Source: Corallococcus sp. NCRR (lineage in GTDB: Bacteria; Myxococcota; Myxococcia; Myxococcales; Myxococcaceae). From it: DNA of 64,000 bases. Below are positions 34,865 to 44,736 of the stretch, in pieces. The notes below the pieces were generated by a model. It was not told where the DNA came from, did no database searches, and was given only the letters and a program-made list of their open reading frames with translations. Position 1 is the stretch's first letter. Every line of letters starts with the position of its first letter. The stretch lies in NCBI RefSeq assembly GCF_026965535.1, contig NZ_CP114039.1:4712001-4776000 (forward strand), read 5' to 3'. A program made the translations under genes and the position numbers.

Positions 34865-35458
34865 GTGAGGATGGACCGCAGCCTAGCAGCCACGGCGCTG
34901 GACAGCCCATCCCCCGGGATTCACGAAGGGCGACGCACGGCTTCCAAAGCGCGTAATTCATTGTCTTTCGGAATAACCTATGCATGGGTGAGGTCTGGGA
35001 TTACCCATCCAGCCTGGATGCGAAGACACCCAGCAGTCTCATGAACAGGCAAGGGCCTGGTACGCTTGAGATGCGCGAAGACATGGTGCAACGCCTTGCA
35101 GGTGGAGCTGCTGTCAGCCAGGTCGCGAAGTCCCTGGGGACGGGGCCATGCCTTCACCCTGTCGATGCTCATCCGCGTCCGCGGAAACGAGCTTTCCCTC
35201 CGGACACAGCCCAGGGAGAGCCAATGGGTAGGCCTGGCCATCATGGGCTTCTTCAGGCCTTGGTCCTCCGGGCCCCTTCTTCGTCGGACTGGTGGGCCGT
35301 GGCTGGCAGGGCCCGCTGACTGTGAAATCCAACCAGAGCGGTTGTGTTTTGCCCGTGTCCACTCGAGCCGACCAGCCGGGAGGGCTTGAAGAAGTCCAAA
35401 GCGGCGTGGTCTTCTCATTGGAGTCGGGCGAAACCCAGAGGCCGACGAGGAAGACAAG
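34865..35458. other. 594-base region without a convincing gene
   Basis: No reading frame here has sustained coding character or recognisable homology. A plus-strand stretch at about 35070-35145 translates to MREDMVQRLAGGAAVSQVAK, which looks like the N-terminal helix-turn-helix of some transposases, but the frame then decays. The region lies at the left edge of an accessory-looking block, so a degenerate mobile-element end is possible. Otherwise I see only the promoter regions of the flanking genes. Confidence 0.4.
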
Positions 35459-36544
35459 ATGTCCCGATTCACAGATCTGCAGATGCAAGGCATTCTCGAT
35501 GGAACGAAGACCGTCACGGTCACCGGGGGACATTCGCTGCTTCTGCGCATCATGGAGCTGGGGAGCTTCAACATCTTCGTCAAAGAGCTTGAGGGGAAGA
35601 ACGACAAGCTTCGCGGGCAGGAGATCGCGCGACACACACAGGAGAAGATGCTGTACGAGGTCCCGCCCAATGCCAGGCTGAGCGTCGTCGCCATAGCCAC
35701 CCGGCAGCTCATCGAAAAGAACCTGCCCTGGGTATTCGTTCGGGTGGAAGGGGAAGGGGTGGAGGGCGTCATCCCGAAATCCGTCTTCCACGACCTGGCA
35801 CTCCCCCACGCCTATGATGAACTGACGGGTGTCACCTACGGTGGGTATAAATGGTCGGAGATGGCAACCCACCGCGTGGTGAACTTCAAGGCAGGTAAGT
35901 GTAGCCATTGCCAGCAGAATGCAAATAGCCACAAGCTCTATGAGACTCGGCAGAGCAACCTTGATGCCGCCGAGCTGCTGGGGATTCTCACGGACCAGAA
36001 CTGGGCTCAGGGCTCACCCGCGATGATTGGCATCATCCATGCGCTCGCGGACGACTGGCGGGTGTATTGGGCGGCCTACTCCGGCAAGTACTCAAGCTCG
36101 GGAACCCACCCTCATGAGGCGGACTTCATGCGCGCGGTGGGGACTCTGGCGGAGCGGCAGCAGGCGCCCTGGCAGTATGCGCGGCACCTCAAGAGCAGTG
36201 ACAAGCATCTGCTTTGCACAGGTGATGACACCCTTGAGAACATCAGGGGATTCGCCGGTGCCAAGTTCGAAATGTCGCAGTTGGTATGCGCCGCGCCGAA
36301 GCTCATTCAAGCGGCTCACCGGGAAGGAGACATTCCCGTTGCCATGTCCGAGATCTGGTACAATCCCAAGGGCGTCAAGTCGGAAGGGAATTATCCCCAC
36401 GGCGCCATAGTGGACTCGTGCAATCTCTGCCGTATGTCCATTCCTCCCATGCTGTGCAAGCGTCCCAAGGACTTCAAAGGCCCAACGACAGTCCGGAAGT
36501 TCGTGCCTCGCTCCCTGAAGACCCAAAAAGTTTCGCTCTTCTAG
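35459..36544 (+). CDS. Divergent deaminase-like protein lacking the catalytic Glu
   Basis: A 361-residue protein. The C-terminal ~150 residues resemble nucleic-acid or nucleotide deaminase domains of the YwqJ/polymorphic-toxin type: a hairpin IIHALADDWRVYWAAYSG, then VCAAPKLIQAAHREGDI, then DSCNLCRMSIPPMLC. Cys277, Cys321 and Cys324 match the three zinc ligands of the C/H-A-E and PCxxC motifs, but the Glu that should follow Cys-Ala is Ala279. Additional Cys in CSHC (about 150) may bind a second metal. There is no signal peptide. The start follows a purine-rich GAGGAAGACAAG stretch. It could be an inactive, altered or non-deaminase relative. The neighbours are accessory genes. Fold assignment is tentative. 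Confidence 0.65.
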   Translation: MSRFTDLQMQGILDGTKTVTVTGGHSLLLRIMELGSFNIFVKELEGKNDKLRGQEIARHTQEKMLYEVPPNARLSVVAIATRQLIEKNLPWVFVRVEGEGVEGVIPKSVFHDLALPHAYDELTGVTYGGYKWSEMATHRVVNFKAGKCSHCQQNANSHKLYETRQSNLDAAELLGILTDQNWAQGSPAMIGIIHALADDWRVYWAAYSGKYSSSGTHPHEADFMRAVGTLAERQQAPWQYARHLKSSDKHLLCTGDDTLENIRGFAGAKFEMSQLVCAAPKLIQAAHREGDIPVAMSEIWYNPKGVKSEGNYPHGAIVDSCNLCRMSIPPMLCKRPKDFKGPTTVRKFVPRSLKTQKVSLF

Positions 36545-36697
36545 TCAGAATCCATCTCCTCGATCCGTGCCAGGGCCGGACGCGCGGGGCACAGGTGGAC
36601 GAGAAGGCGCTTGGTCGCGGAGCGAAATGCAAAAGAAATCCCGGCCTGGATTCCTCCAGGCGTGGGGGGCGCTCACCAGCCCTTGGAGGAGACTCGA

Positions 36698-37774
36698 ATG
36701 GCGCCAGTCAGCGGAGCGGGGACGCGTCCCCGGACAGCGGTAGGTCAGGCGAACAACACCGGGGGGCCGAACCAGGTCGGTGACACGGTGCAGAAGCCGC
36801 CGTCGGACGTCGAGGCGGCGCTGAAGGAGCTCGAGCAGAAGCTGGGCAAGATCTTCAAGCCCGACGCCGAGGCCCTGGCGGGAGGGAAGCTGCCGCCCCG
36901 GCCGGGACGTGAAATGCCCGCGGCCGACAAGGCCCTGGCCGAGCGGGCCGTCTCCGACTTCCTCCTCAAGGTGGGCCTGGACCAGGGAGAGAAGTACCTC
37001 CTGGGTCCCAAGGCCAACTCGCCCCATGCGGCGGCCGTCCTCGGAACGCTCAAGAAGCTCGTCGGGCCGGAAGGGCTGAAGGTCAAGCTCGGGGACAAGG
37101 GCGACTTCACCCTCAAGGCGGAGCTTGGCAACTGGTTGCAGAAGGCCGACCCCAAAGGCAGCGCGTCCGTCAAACTCCAGCTCACGAAGAACACCGAACT
37201 GACGGGCTCCGCCAACTTCAACCGGGACGGGTTCGACAAGGGGGCGGCCGGCGTCACCTGGACGAAGGACGGAACCAAGCTCACCGCTACTGGAGCCTTC
37301 AACAAGGATGGCTTCGACCGGGTGTCTGGAGGTGTCGAAAGGACGCAGGGGCGCTTCACCACCACGGCGACCGGGACGCTCAACGCCCAGGGAGGCTTCA
37401 AGGCGGAAGGAGGCGTGACCTTCAAGAACCCGCAGGGCGTCTTCGGCCTCAAGGCCCTGCAGGACTTCCAGAACGGCTCCACGCGCATCGAAGGCAGCGT
37501 GAAGACTGGGGCCACGAACCCGTTCGAGGTGACGTCCGGGGCCAGCCTGAAGAACGGGGTCCTCTCGAGCGTGGATGGGAAGTTCAAGTGGTCGCTCGAC
37601 AAGGGCCGCCTCACCCTTCAGGGCAACGCGCTCCATGACTTCATGAAGGGGACGAAGAAGTTCGAAGGGCAGGTCAGCTACAAGCCCGGAGCCGACACGA
37701 GCTTCTTCGCGGCGGCCTCCGCCGATTCGAAGAACGGCTTCGGCGTGCGCTTTGGCGCGGCGATCCGCTTCTAA
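36698..37774 (+). CDS. Beta-rich protein with outer-membrane-barrel-like C-terminus
   Basis: A 358-residue protein. The first ~50 residues are Pro/Gly-rich and disordered, then an alpha-helical part (about 45-120), and from about 125 on a run of alternating-pattern strands with Gly/Asn turns (LTGSANFNRDG, LTATGAFNKDG, FTTTATGTLNAQG). These repeat roughly every 20-24 residues. The protein ends GVRFGAAIRF: a terminal Phe with alternating residues is the typical recognition signal of outer-membrane barrels. No Sec signal peptide is visible, so how it would reach the envelope is unclear. ATG 36698 follows GGAGGAG by six bases. It lies 153 bases after the deaminase-like gene. No family recognised. 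Confidence 0.7.
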   Translation: MAPVSGAGTRPRTAVGQANNTGGPNQVGDTVQKPPSDVEAALKELEQKLGKIFKPDAEALAGGKLPPRPGREMPAADKALAERAVSDFLLKVGLDQGEKYLLGPKANSPHAAAVLGTLKKLVGPEGLKVKLGDKGDFTLKAELGNWLQKADPKGSASVKLQLTKNTELTGSANFNRDGFDKGAAGVTWTKDGTKLTATGAFNKDGFDRVSGGVERTQGRFTTTATGTLNAQGGFKAEGGVTFKNPQGVFGLKALQDFQNGSTRIEGSVKTGATNPFEVTSGASLKNGVLSSVDGKFKWSLDKGRLTLQGNALHDFMKGTKKFEGQVSYKPGADTSFFAAASADSKNGFGVRFGAAIRF

Positions 37775-37782
37775 ATGAACTG

Positions 37783-37825
37783 GGATTGTCATCCGCGCGG
37801 GCATCTCTGCCTCGGATGACAATCC
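37783..37825. terminator. Hairpin terminator after the beta-rich protein gene
   Basis: GGATTGTCATCCG (37783-37795) pairs perfectly with CGGATGACAATCC (37813-37825): 13 base pairs, 17-base loop, starting 8 bases after the stop codon at 37774. No T-tract follows. Confidence 0.7.
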
Positions 37826-37916
37826 ATTCCCCGAATGGGTGATGGTTCGTGTTCGGGAAGACAGGGCATGGTGCGCTGGACGTCATTGGATTGCCCATCC
37901 TGCGTCGGAGGGCCTC

Positions 37917-38990
37917 ATGTCGCTCAAGCGCCTCGTTGAGCAGCCGAAGGTACGAAGTCGGCTCAATCCCCTTCTTCAGTCGGTCGTGCGTCCGCGACCT
38001 CCTGCCGACGTTCGGGTCATGCGCTCCGTGCACCGAGGCCGGGCAGGGCTCCTGGGGACCGCCATGGACTATGCCTTGCGCTTTGAACTGGGGCGGCGCT
38101 GTCCCCATGCCCTTGAAGAGAGCTGGGTGGCCCACGGCGCGCTGGGAGTCCTGCCGGGCGAGTTCATCACCGAGACCGGCACATCCAGTCCTTGGGAACT
38201 GGGCGCACGGATCCTCCAGGACGCGGAGCGGGTCGTTCGCGCCTATCGACGCCTCACGAAGGTCGGAGCAAAAGACCTCCAGGCGATGGCCAAAGCCGCG
38301 CTTTCGCTCTCCGCGCTCGATTTGCTCTGCCGCGCTCCGTTCAATCCCTACACCTGGAATGAGGACTTCGCGCGCGTGGAACGAGGTGAGGTCGACGAGG
38401 TCCGCAGGATGATCGAGCACGCACCGCTCGATGAATTCACCACATCGGGGACAATGCTTCTGAACCCCACATTCGGCCGCAACTCCCGCGCCGTGGGCGG
38501 AGCCGACGCGGACCTGATCGTGGATGGCACCTTGTTCGAGATCAAGACGACCCAAGAGGCAAAAGTCACACTCGAGCACCTGCGCCAGCTCTGTGGCTAC
38601 TTCCTGCTTGCGCGGGCGATGCGACAGGACGAGCCACGGTTTCCTGTCATCTCAAACCTGGGGATCTACTTTCCGCGCTATGGCTACACCTGGAGATTCC
38701 CCGCTCAGGTCTTGATCTCTCATCCTGTCTTCGCGGAGACGGAGGACTGGTTCTTTCAGCAGGTCTTGCGAAGACGCGGGCTTCCCGTCGAGACCCTGGA
38801 GATGCGCTCGGTTCGAGACTGGCTCAAATCCAGACCTCGGCAGTTCGGCCCCAGACCTGATTCCATTTCAAGCCCGCTCCCCCAGGAGGAACTCCACGGC
38901 ATCTTGATCAATCGGTTCGAGAACAAGCGTCCCCGGGCAGCCAGGACGCGAACGGGCGTCCGCAAGCGTTCCTTGAAGAAGACGCGGTGA
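37917..38990 (+). CDS. RecB-like PD-(D/E)XK nuclease family protein
   Basis: A 357-residue protein. The nuclease core motif is VGGADADLIVDGTLFEIKTT with Asp197 or Asp199 and Glu208-x-Lys210, followed by HLRQLCGYFLLAR, which supplies the QxxxY motif (Gln224, Tyr228) of RecB/Cas4-type nucleases. The N-terminal ~190 residues are helical and unassigned, the last ~40 are very basic. No helicase or CRISPR gene is adjacent. The ATG at 37917 follows GGAGGG by four bases. A DNA-cleaving role in defence, repair or element maintenance is plausible. It lies directly against the 3' end of the tRNA gene and may be part of an integrated block. Confidence 0.78.
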   Translation: MSLKRLVEQPKVRSRLNPLLQSVVRPRPPADVRVMRSVHRGRAGLLGTAMDYALRFELGRRCPHALEESWVAHGALGVLPGEFITETGTSSPWELGARILQDAERVVRAYRRLTKVGAKDLQAMAKAALSLSALDLLCRAPFNPYTWNEDFARVERGEVDEVRRMIEHAPLDEFTTSGTMLLNPTFGRNSRAVGGADADLIVDGTLFEIKTTQEAKVTLEHLRQLCGYFLLARAMRQDEPRFPVISNLGIYFPRYGYTWRFPAQVLISHPVFAETEDWFFQQVLRRRGLPVETLEMRSVRDWLKSRPRQFGPRPDSISSPLPQEELHGILINRFENKRPRAARTRTGVRKRSLKKTR

Positions 38991-39013
38991 GGCAAGGCGG
39001 AAGGTGAGGGGAG

Positions 39014-39086
39014 TGGGCCCTCCTGGATTCGAACCAGGGACCAATCGGTTATGAGCCGACAGCTCTAACCGCTGAGCTAAGGGCCC
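39014..39086 (-). tRNA. tRNA with CAT anticodon, probably tRNA-Ile2
   Basis: A 73-base cloverleaf with a seven-pair acceptor stem (GGGCCCT/AGGGCCC), D-arm TTAGCTCAGC, anticodon loop CTCATAA and T-arm GGTTCGAATCC. The anticodon CAT reads as Met unless C34 is modified. The overall sequence resembles Escherichia coli tRNA-Ile2 (acceptor start GGxCCCTTAGCTCAG and the V-loop TTGGTC) more than elongator tRNA-Met, so lysidine-modified tRNA-Ile2 is my preferred reading. CCA is not encoded. The 3' end faces the accessory block. Confidence 0.9.
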
Positions 39087-39095
39087 TCGCGCTGA

Positions 39096-39419
39096 CTATA
39101 AGGCCTTGCCGTCCTTCTTCACCACCACGCGGAACACCTGCCCCCGTTCGTCCACGGTGACGCCCTCCGCGCGCAGCCGCTTCGCCTGCTCGTGCGCCAC
39201 CGGGGGCGCCAGCGTCCCGTCCGAACGGATGACCCGCCACCAGGGCACCTGCGTGGCCTGCCCCGGCAGGTGCTTCAACTCCCGCCCCACGCCCCGCGCC
39301 GCGCCCGGCCTGCCCGCGTAGATGGCCACCTGCGCGTAGGAGCGCACCTCCCCCCGGGGAATGGAGCGCACCTGCTTCATCACGCTGTCGGAGAAGGGCA
39401 GGGGCTTCTTCGCGGCCAT
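39096..39419 (-). CDS. Alkyltransferase-like (ATL) DNA-binding protein
   Basis: A 107-residue protein resembling the C-terminal domain of O6-alkylguanine-DNA alkyltransferases: PRGEVRSYAQVA (helix-turn-helix), GRPGAARGVGRELK (arginine-finger region) and PWWRVIRSDG. The alkyl-acceptor motif PCHR is replaced by PWWR (Trp60, Trp61), so it cannot transfer alkyl groups. ATL proteins bind alkylated guanine, flip it and hand it to nucleotide excision repair. The ATG at 39419 is used; a GTG four codons upstream is possible. It lies between the tRNA and rpoD and probably has its own promoter. Confidence 0.9.
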   Translation of the reverse strand: MAAKKPLPFSDSVMKQVRSIPRGEVRSYAQVAIYAGRPGAARGVGRELKHLPGQATQVPWWRVIRSDGTLAPPVAHEQAKRLRAEGVTVDERGQVFRVVVKKDGKAL

Positions 39420-39449
39420 GGCGCACCTCACTCAGGGACGACAAACGAC

Positions 39450-39484
39450 GAAGGCCCCCGTCCACTCAGGGAACGGAGGCCTTC
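39450..39484 (-). terminator. rpoD: Terminator of the rpoD transcript
   Basis: GAAGGCC pairs with GGCCTTC and an inner CCGT with ACGG to form a near-continuous hairpin about 30 bases after the rpoD stop, in the orientation of the macromolecular synthesis cluster. Confidence 0.55.
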
Positions 39485-39514
39485 AAGTTCAGCGGTCAGT
39501 CTACTCCGGCGGCT

Positions 39515-41635
<2,121 letters not shown>

Positions 41636-41725
41636 TCGGGTACTTCTCCTTAAGAAAATCAGGTGCTTTGGCCTGGGCGAGCCGGCCGATCTACCGCAAA
41701 GTCGAGCTTTCTTACAAACGCGAAC

Positions 41726-43570
41726 TCAAACCGGTTGCATTGGTCCCTTTGTTCCCGTTGCCGAGGAAGCGGGGGAGAGCTCATCCAGGACGCGCTTGCG
41801 GAGGGCCAGCAGTTCCTTGCGCTCTGACAGGAGCAACCGCGTCTCCTCTGTCAAATCAAAAGCCCCCTGCGTCTGTTCCGTCGCTCGCTTTATATAAACG
41901 AGCCGCTCGTCAATGCGCTTCTTCATGATGTCGCGGCACGCGAGGATGAACTCCGTCTCGAGCTCCATTCCCGCGGGAGAGAGCCGGCGGCCGGCCTCCA
42001 GGAGCGTCCGCTTGACGACCTCGGACGCCTCGAAGAGTGCCTCCTCCAGCCCCTGCCCGGACGTCGTCTGGGCCAGCACCATCCGCAGTCCCATGTGGGA
42101 CAGCTCATCACACACGCGGAAGGTGTCCCGGGCGAGCAGCCGGGAATCCCGAAGGATTGCGGCCACATAGAGCGCTTCCGACTCCGGCGGAGGGCGCTCC
42201 GCCTGGGGCTTGGGCACCGGGCGCGGCACGGCCTGGGCGGGGACGGCGTTGGGGTACGCGGTGGGCGCCACGGCGGGCTTGGGGGTGGGGGGCGGCTTGT
42301 ACTGGAGCGACGACTCAATCTGCGCCGGCATCCAGCCGAAGTGCCCCGCCAGCGCGCTGATGAGCGCCGAGCGCGCCAGGCCCGGAGGCACCTGGGAGGT
42401 GACGGGCTTGAGCCGCTCCAGGGCGGACATCTTCTCCTCGAAGCTCGCCTGCTTGCCCGCGGGGAGCAGGGTGGCGAAGAGGTAGGCGGTGAGGGGCTGG
42501 GCGCCCTCCAGGAGGCGCTCCACGCCTTCGGTGCCCTCGCGGCGGGCGAAGACGTCCGGGTCATCCCCCTGCGGCAGGAGGGCCACGCGGGTGGGAGCGC
42601 CCGCGGCGAGCAGGGGGCCGGCCAGGCGTTCCACGGCCGCGAGCCCCGCGGAGTCTCCGTCCAGGAGCAGCACCAGGTCGCGGGCCTCCGCGCGCTTGAG
42701 GACCTGGAGGTGCCCGGCGGTGAGGTTGGTGGAGCACAGGGCCACCGCGTTGCGCACGCCCACCTGGTGCAGGCCGATGCAGTCGAAGTACCCCTCCACG
42801 AGCACGGCCGTCTTGCGCTTGTGGATGTCATCGCGCGCCTGGTCCATGCCGAAGAGCGTCTCGCTCTTGTTGTAGAGCCGGGACTCGCGCGAGTTGAGGT
42901 ACTTGGGGCCGTCCTCCGAGGCGACCAACCGGCCGCCGAAGGCGATGGGCCGCCCCTCCGGCGCGCGGATGGGCACCATCAGGCGGCTGCGGAAGAAGTC
43001 GATGCAGCCATCCCCGCTGTTCCGCTTGGTGATGAGCCCCGCCTTCAGGCCCCACTCCAGCATGCCGTTCTTCTGGAAGCGGTCCGCCAGGAGGCTCCAC
43101 TGCGCGGGCGCCCACCCCAGGCCGAAGCCCTGGGCGACCTCCTCCGACACGCCACGGCTGGCCAGGTAGGCGCGCGCGGCGCGGCCTTCGTCCTCGTGCC
43201 AGAGCAGGCCGCGGAAGTGCTCCGCGGCGAAGTCCGTGGCCTCCTTGACCTGCTGGCGCTCCTTGAGGCCGGGGTCCTGCGCGGCCTCCAGGTCGATGCC
43301 CACCTCCTGGGCCAGGTCGCGCACGGCGTCCTGGAACGTCTTGCCCAGGTAGCGCTGGATGAAGGACACCGCGTCGCCGCTCGCCCGGCAGCCGTGGCAG
43401 AAATAGAAGCGCTTCTCCGGGACGACGTAGAACGAAGGCGTCTTCTCCTGGTGGAAGGGGCAGCGGCCCTTGAACTCGCGCCCGGCCTTCTTGAGCTCCA
43501 CGTGACGGGACACCAGCGACACGATGTCCACGCGGTCGAGGACCTCCTGGATCTTGTGCTCCGGAATCAC
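41726..43570 (-). CDS. dnaG: DNA primase
   Basis: A 614-residue primase that makes the RNA primers for chromosome replication. The N-terminal zinc-ribbon (CHC2 type) shows CPFHQEKTPSFYV then FYFCHGC; the catalytic core has RFRSRLMVPIRAPEGR-like sequence and a Toprim motif with VEGYFDCIGLHQ and LLLDGDSAGLAA. The C-terminal ~170 residues, after a Pro/Ala-rich linker, are the helicase-binding domain. The start is a GTG at 43570, preceded by GGAGG. It lies upstream of rpoD and likely shares a transcript with it; a candidate promoter lies about 160 bases before it. Confidence 0.97.
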   Translation of the reverse strand: MIPEHKIQEVLDRVDIVSLVSRHVELKKAGREFKGRCPFHQEKTPSFYVVPEKRFYFCHGCRASGDAVSFIQRYLGKTFQDAVRDLAQEVGIDLEAAQDPGLKERQQVKEATDFAAEHFRGLLWHEDEGRAARAYLASRGVSEEVAQGFGLGWAPAQWSLLADRFQKNGMLEWGLKAGLITKRNSGDGCIDFFRSRLMVPIRAPEGRPIAFGGRLVASEDGPKYLNSRESRLYNKSETLFGMDQARDDIHKRKTAVLVEGYFDCIGLHQVGVRNAVALCSTNLTAGHLQVLKRAEARDLVLLLDGDSAGLAAVERLAGPLLAAGAPTRVALLPQGDDPDVFARREGTEGVERLLEGAQPLTAYLFATLLPAGKQASFEEKMSALERLKPVTSQVPPGLARSALISALAGHFGWMPAQIESSLQYKPPPTPKPAVAPTAYPNAVPAQAVPRPVPKPQAERPPPESEALYVAAILRDSRLLARDTFRVCDELSHMGLRMVLAQTTSGQGLEEALFEASEVVKRTLLEAGRRLSPAGMELETEFILACRDIMKKRIDERLVYIKRATEQTQGAFDLTEETRLLLSERKELLALRKRVLDELSPASSATGTKGPMQPV

Positions 43571-43731
43571 GACGCCCCTCCATCCATCCGCATCAGCGCG
43601 GCCTTCCGCCCGCCATCCTGACGGCCCCCTCTGACGAAAACGGACGGAAGCTGGGACACGGCGCGCACTCCTGATGGCTGCCCGCTCGCCTCCCGGGTTG
43701 GGGGACGGGCGGAAGAGGCCTTGAGGATCAG

Positions 43732-43760
43732 CGCTTAATGGGCAGCGGGCGAGGGATCAA
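43732..43760 (-). promoter_or_regulatory. Candidate promoter before dnaG
   Basis: On the minus strand TTGATC (43755-43760) is followed after exactly 17 bases by TAAGCG (43732-43737). The spacing is ideal and the -35 good; the -10 is poor. It would start a dnaG-rpoD transcript separately from rpsU-yqeY, since the gap between yqeY and dnaG is 270 bases with no other gene. Confidence 0.35.
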
Positions 43761-43840
43761 AAAATCCGCTTCGAGCCCGGGGTGGGGAGGGCACCTGGGA
43801 GACGTTCCCGGCGCCCCTTCCCCGAAGAATCACGGGTGCT

Positions 43841-44299
43841 TCAGGACAGCTTGGCCAGCTGGGCCTTCACTTCCTCGGAGATGGCCTTGCCCTCGGCCTT
43901 GCCCTGGACCTTGGGGTTCACGTTCTTCATGACCGCGCCCATGTCCTTGGGGCCCTTGGCGCCGACCTCGGCGATGGCGGCCTGGACGGCGGCGGTGAGC
44001 TCCGCGGGGGTGAGCTGCTGGGGCAGGTAGCGCTGCAGGACGGAGATCTCCTGCTCTTCCTTCTCCGCCAGCTCCGGACGGCCACCGGCCTTGAACTGCT
44101 CGACGGAGTCGCGGCGCTGCTTGATGAGGGTGGCGATGACCTGCTGGATGCCCGCGTCGTCCAGCTCGCTGGCTCCCGGCTCGACCTCCTTGTACTTCAC
44201 GGCGCTCTTGAGCATGCGCACCACGCTCAGGGTCAGCTCGTCCTTGGCCTTCATCGCGTCCTTCAGGTCCGCGGTCAGGCGCTCTTTCAGGGTGGTCAT
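43841..44299 (-). CDS. yqeY: GatB/YqeY domain protein
   Basis: A 152-residue protein homologous to the C-terminal YqeY domain of the tRNA amidotransferase subunit GatB, with the typical MTTLKERLTADLKDAMKAKD and EEQEISVLQRYLPQQL and the C-terminal GxVMKxxxPKxxGxxEGK-like MGAVMKNVNPKVQGKAEGKA. It probably binds tRNA-like RNA; the exact role is unknown. Found in the macromolecular synthesis cluster between rpsU and dnaG in many bacteria. The ATG at 44299 follows GAGG about nine bases upstream. Confidence 0.95.
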   Translation of the reverse strand: MTTLKERLTADLKDAMKAKDELTLSVVRMLKSAVKYKEVEPGASELDDAGIQQVIATLIKQRRDSVEQFKAGGRPELAEKEEQEISVLQRYLPQQLTPAELTAAVQAAIAEVGAKGPKDMGAVMKNVNPKVQGKAEGKAISEEVKAQLAKLS

Positions 44300-44406
44300 G
44301 TCGGGATTCCTCACGGGCGGGGAAAAGGGTCGCCGCGCCAGCGGATGGGACGGCGGGAGCCAGGGCACCTGACTGCTGGAGCCCCGGCTCCTCACTGCGG
44401 GCCTGC

Positions 44407-44601
44407 CTAGTACGACTTGCGGGCCTTCTTCACAGCGCGCTTCTTGGCGGCGAGGGCCTTCTTCTTCCGCTTCACGGAAGGCTTCTCGTAGTGCTCGCGC
44501 TTGCGGATCTCGGAAAGGATTCCGGCCTTCTCGGTGGCCTTCTTGAAGCGCTTGAGAGCGCTTTCGATGGACTCACCTTCCTTCACTCGAATACCGGGCA
44601 T
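44407..44601 (-). CDS. rpsU: 30S ribosomal protein S21
   Basis: A 64-residue basic protein with the S21 consensus [39 protein letters not shown] and an Arg/Lys-rich tail. S21 assembles last on the 30S platform, near the anti-Shine-Dalgarno region, and aids initiation. It has a full Shine-Dalgarno (AAGGAGGTGA) before the ATG at 44601, as expected for an abundant ribosomal protein. First gene of the rpsU-yqeY-dnaG-rpoD cluster. Confidence 0.97.
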   Translation of the reverse strand: MPGIRVKEGESIESALKRFKKATEKAGILSEIRKREHYEKPSVKRKKKALAAKKRAVKKARKSY

Positions 44602-44721
44602 GCAGTCACCTCCTTCCGCCTAGCTGGATGCAATCTGGAAATCTTCAGAGGGTCGGGGGGTATGGCGCAGCGGGCCGGAAAAGGCAAGGAGACCCGCACG
44701 GAAAGGATGGGCCGGGTGCGC

Positions 44722-44727
44722 TAGACT
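44722..44727 (+). promoter_or_regulatory. Candidate -10 element for a leaderless HEAT-repeat gene
   Basis: TAGACT ends nine bases before the GTG start of the following gene, which lacks a Shine-Dalgarno sequence, so transcription may begin at the start codon. No clear -35 is visible. Confidence 0.3.
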
Positions 44728-44736
44728 GGCCGGCGC

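Noticed and set aside
34978..35772. Minus-strand frame of 264 codons at the edge of the accessory block
   Set aside because: Overlaps the deaminase-like gene and lacks any motif; the transposase-like fragment on the plus strand is too short to call an insertion sequence.
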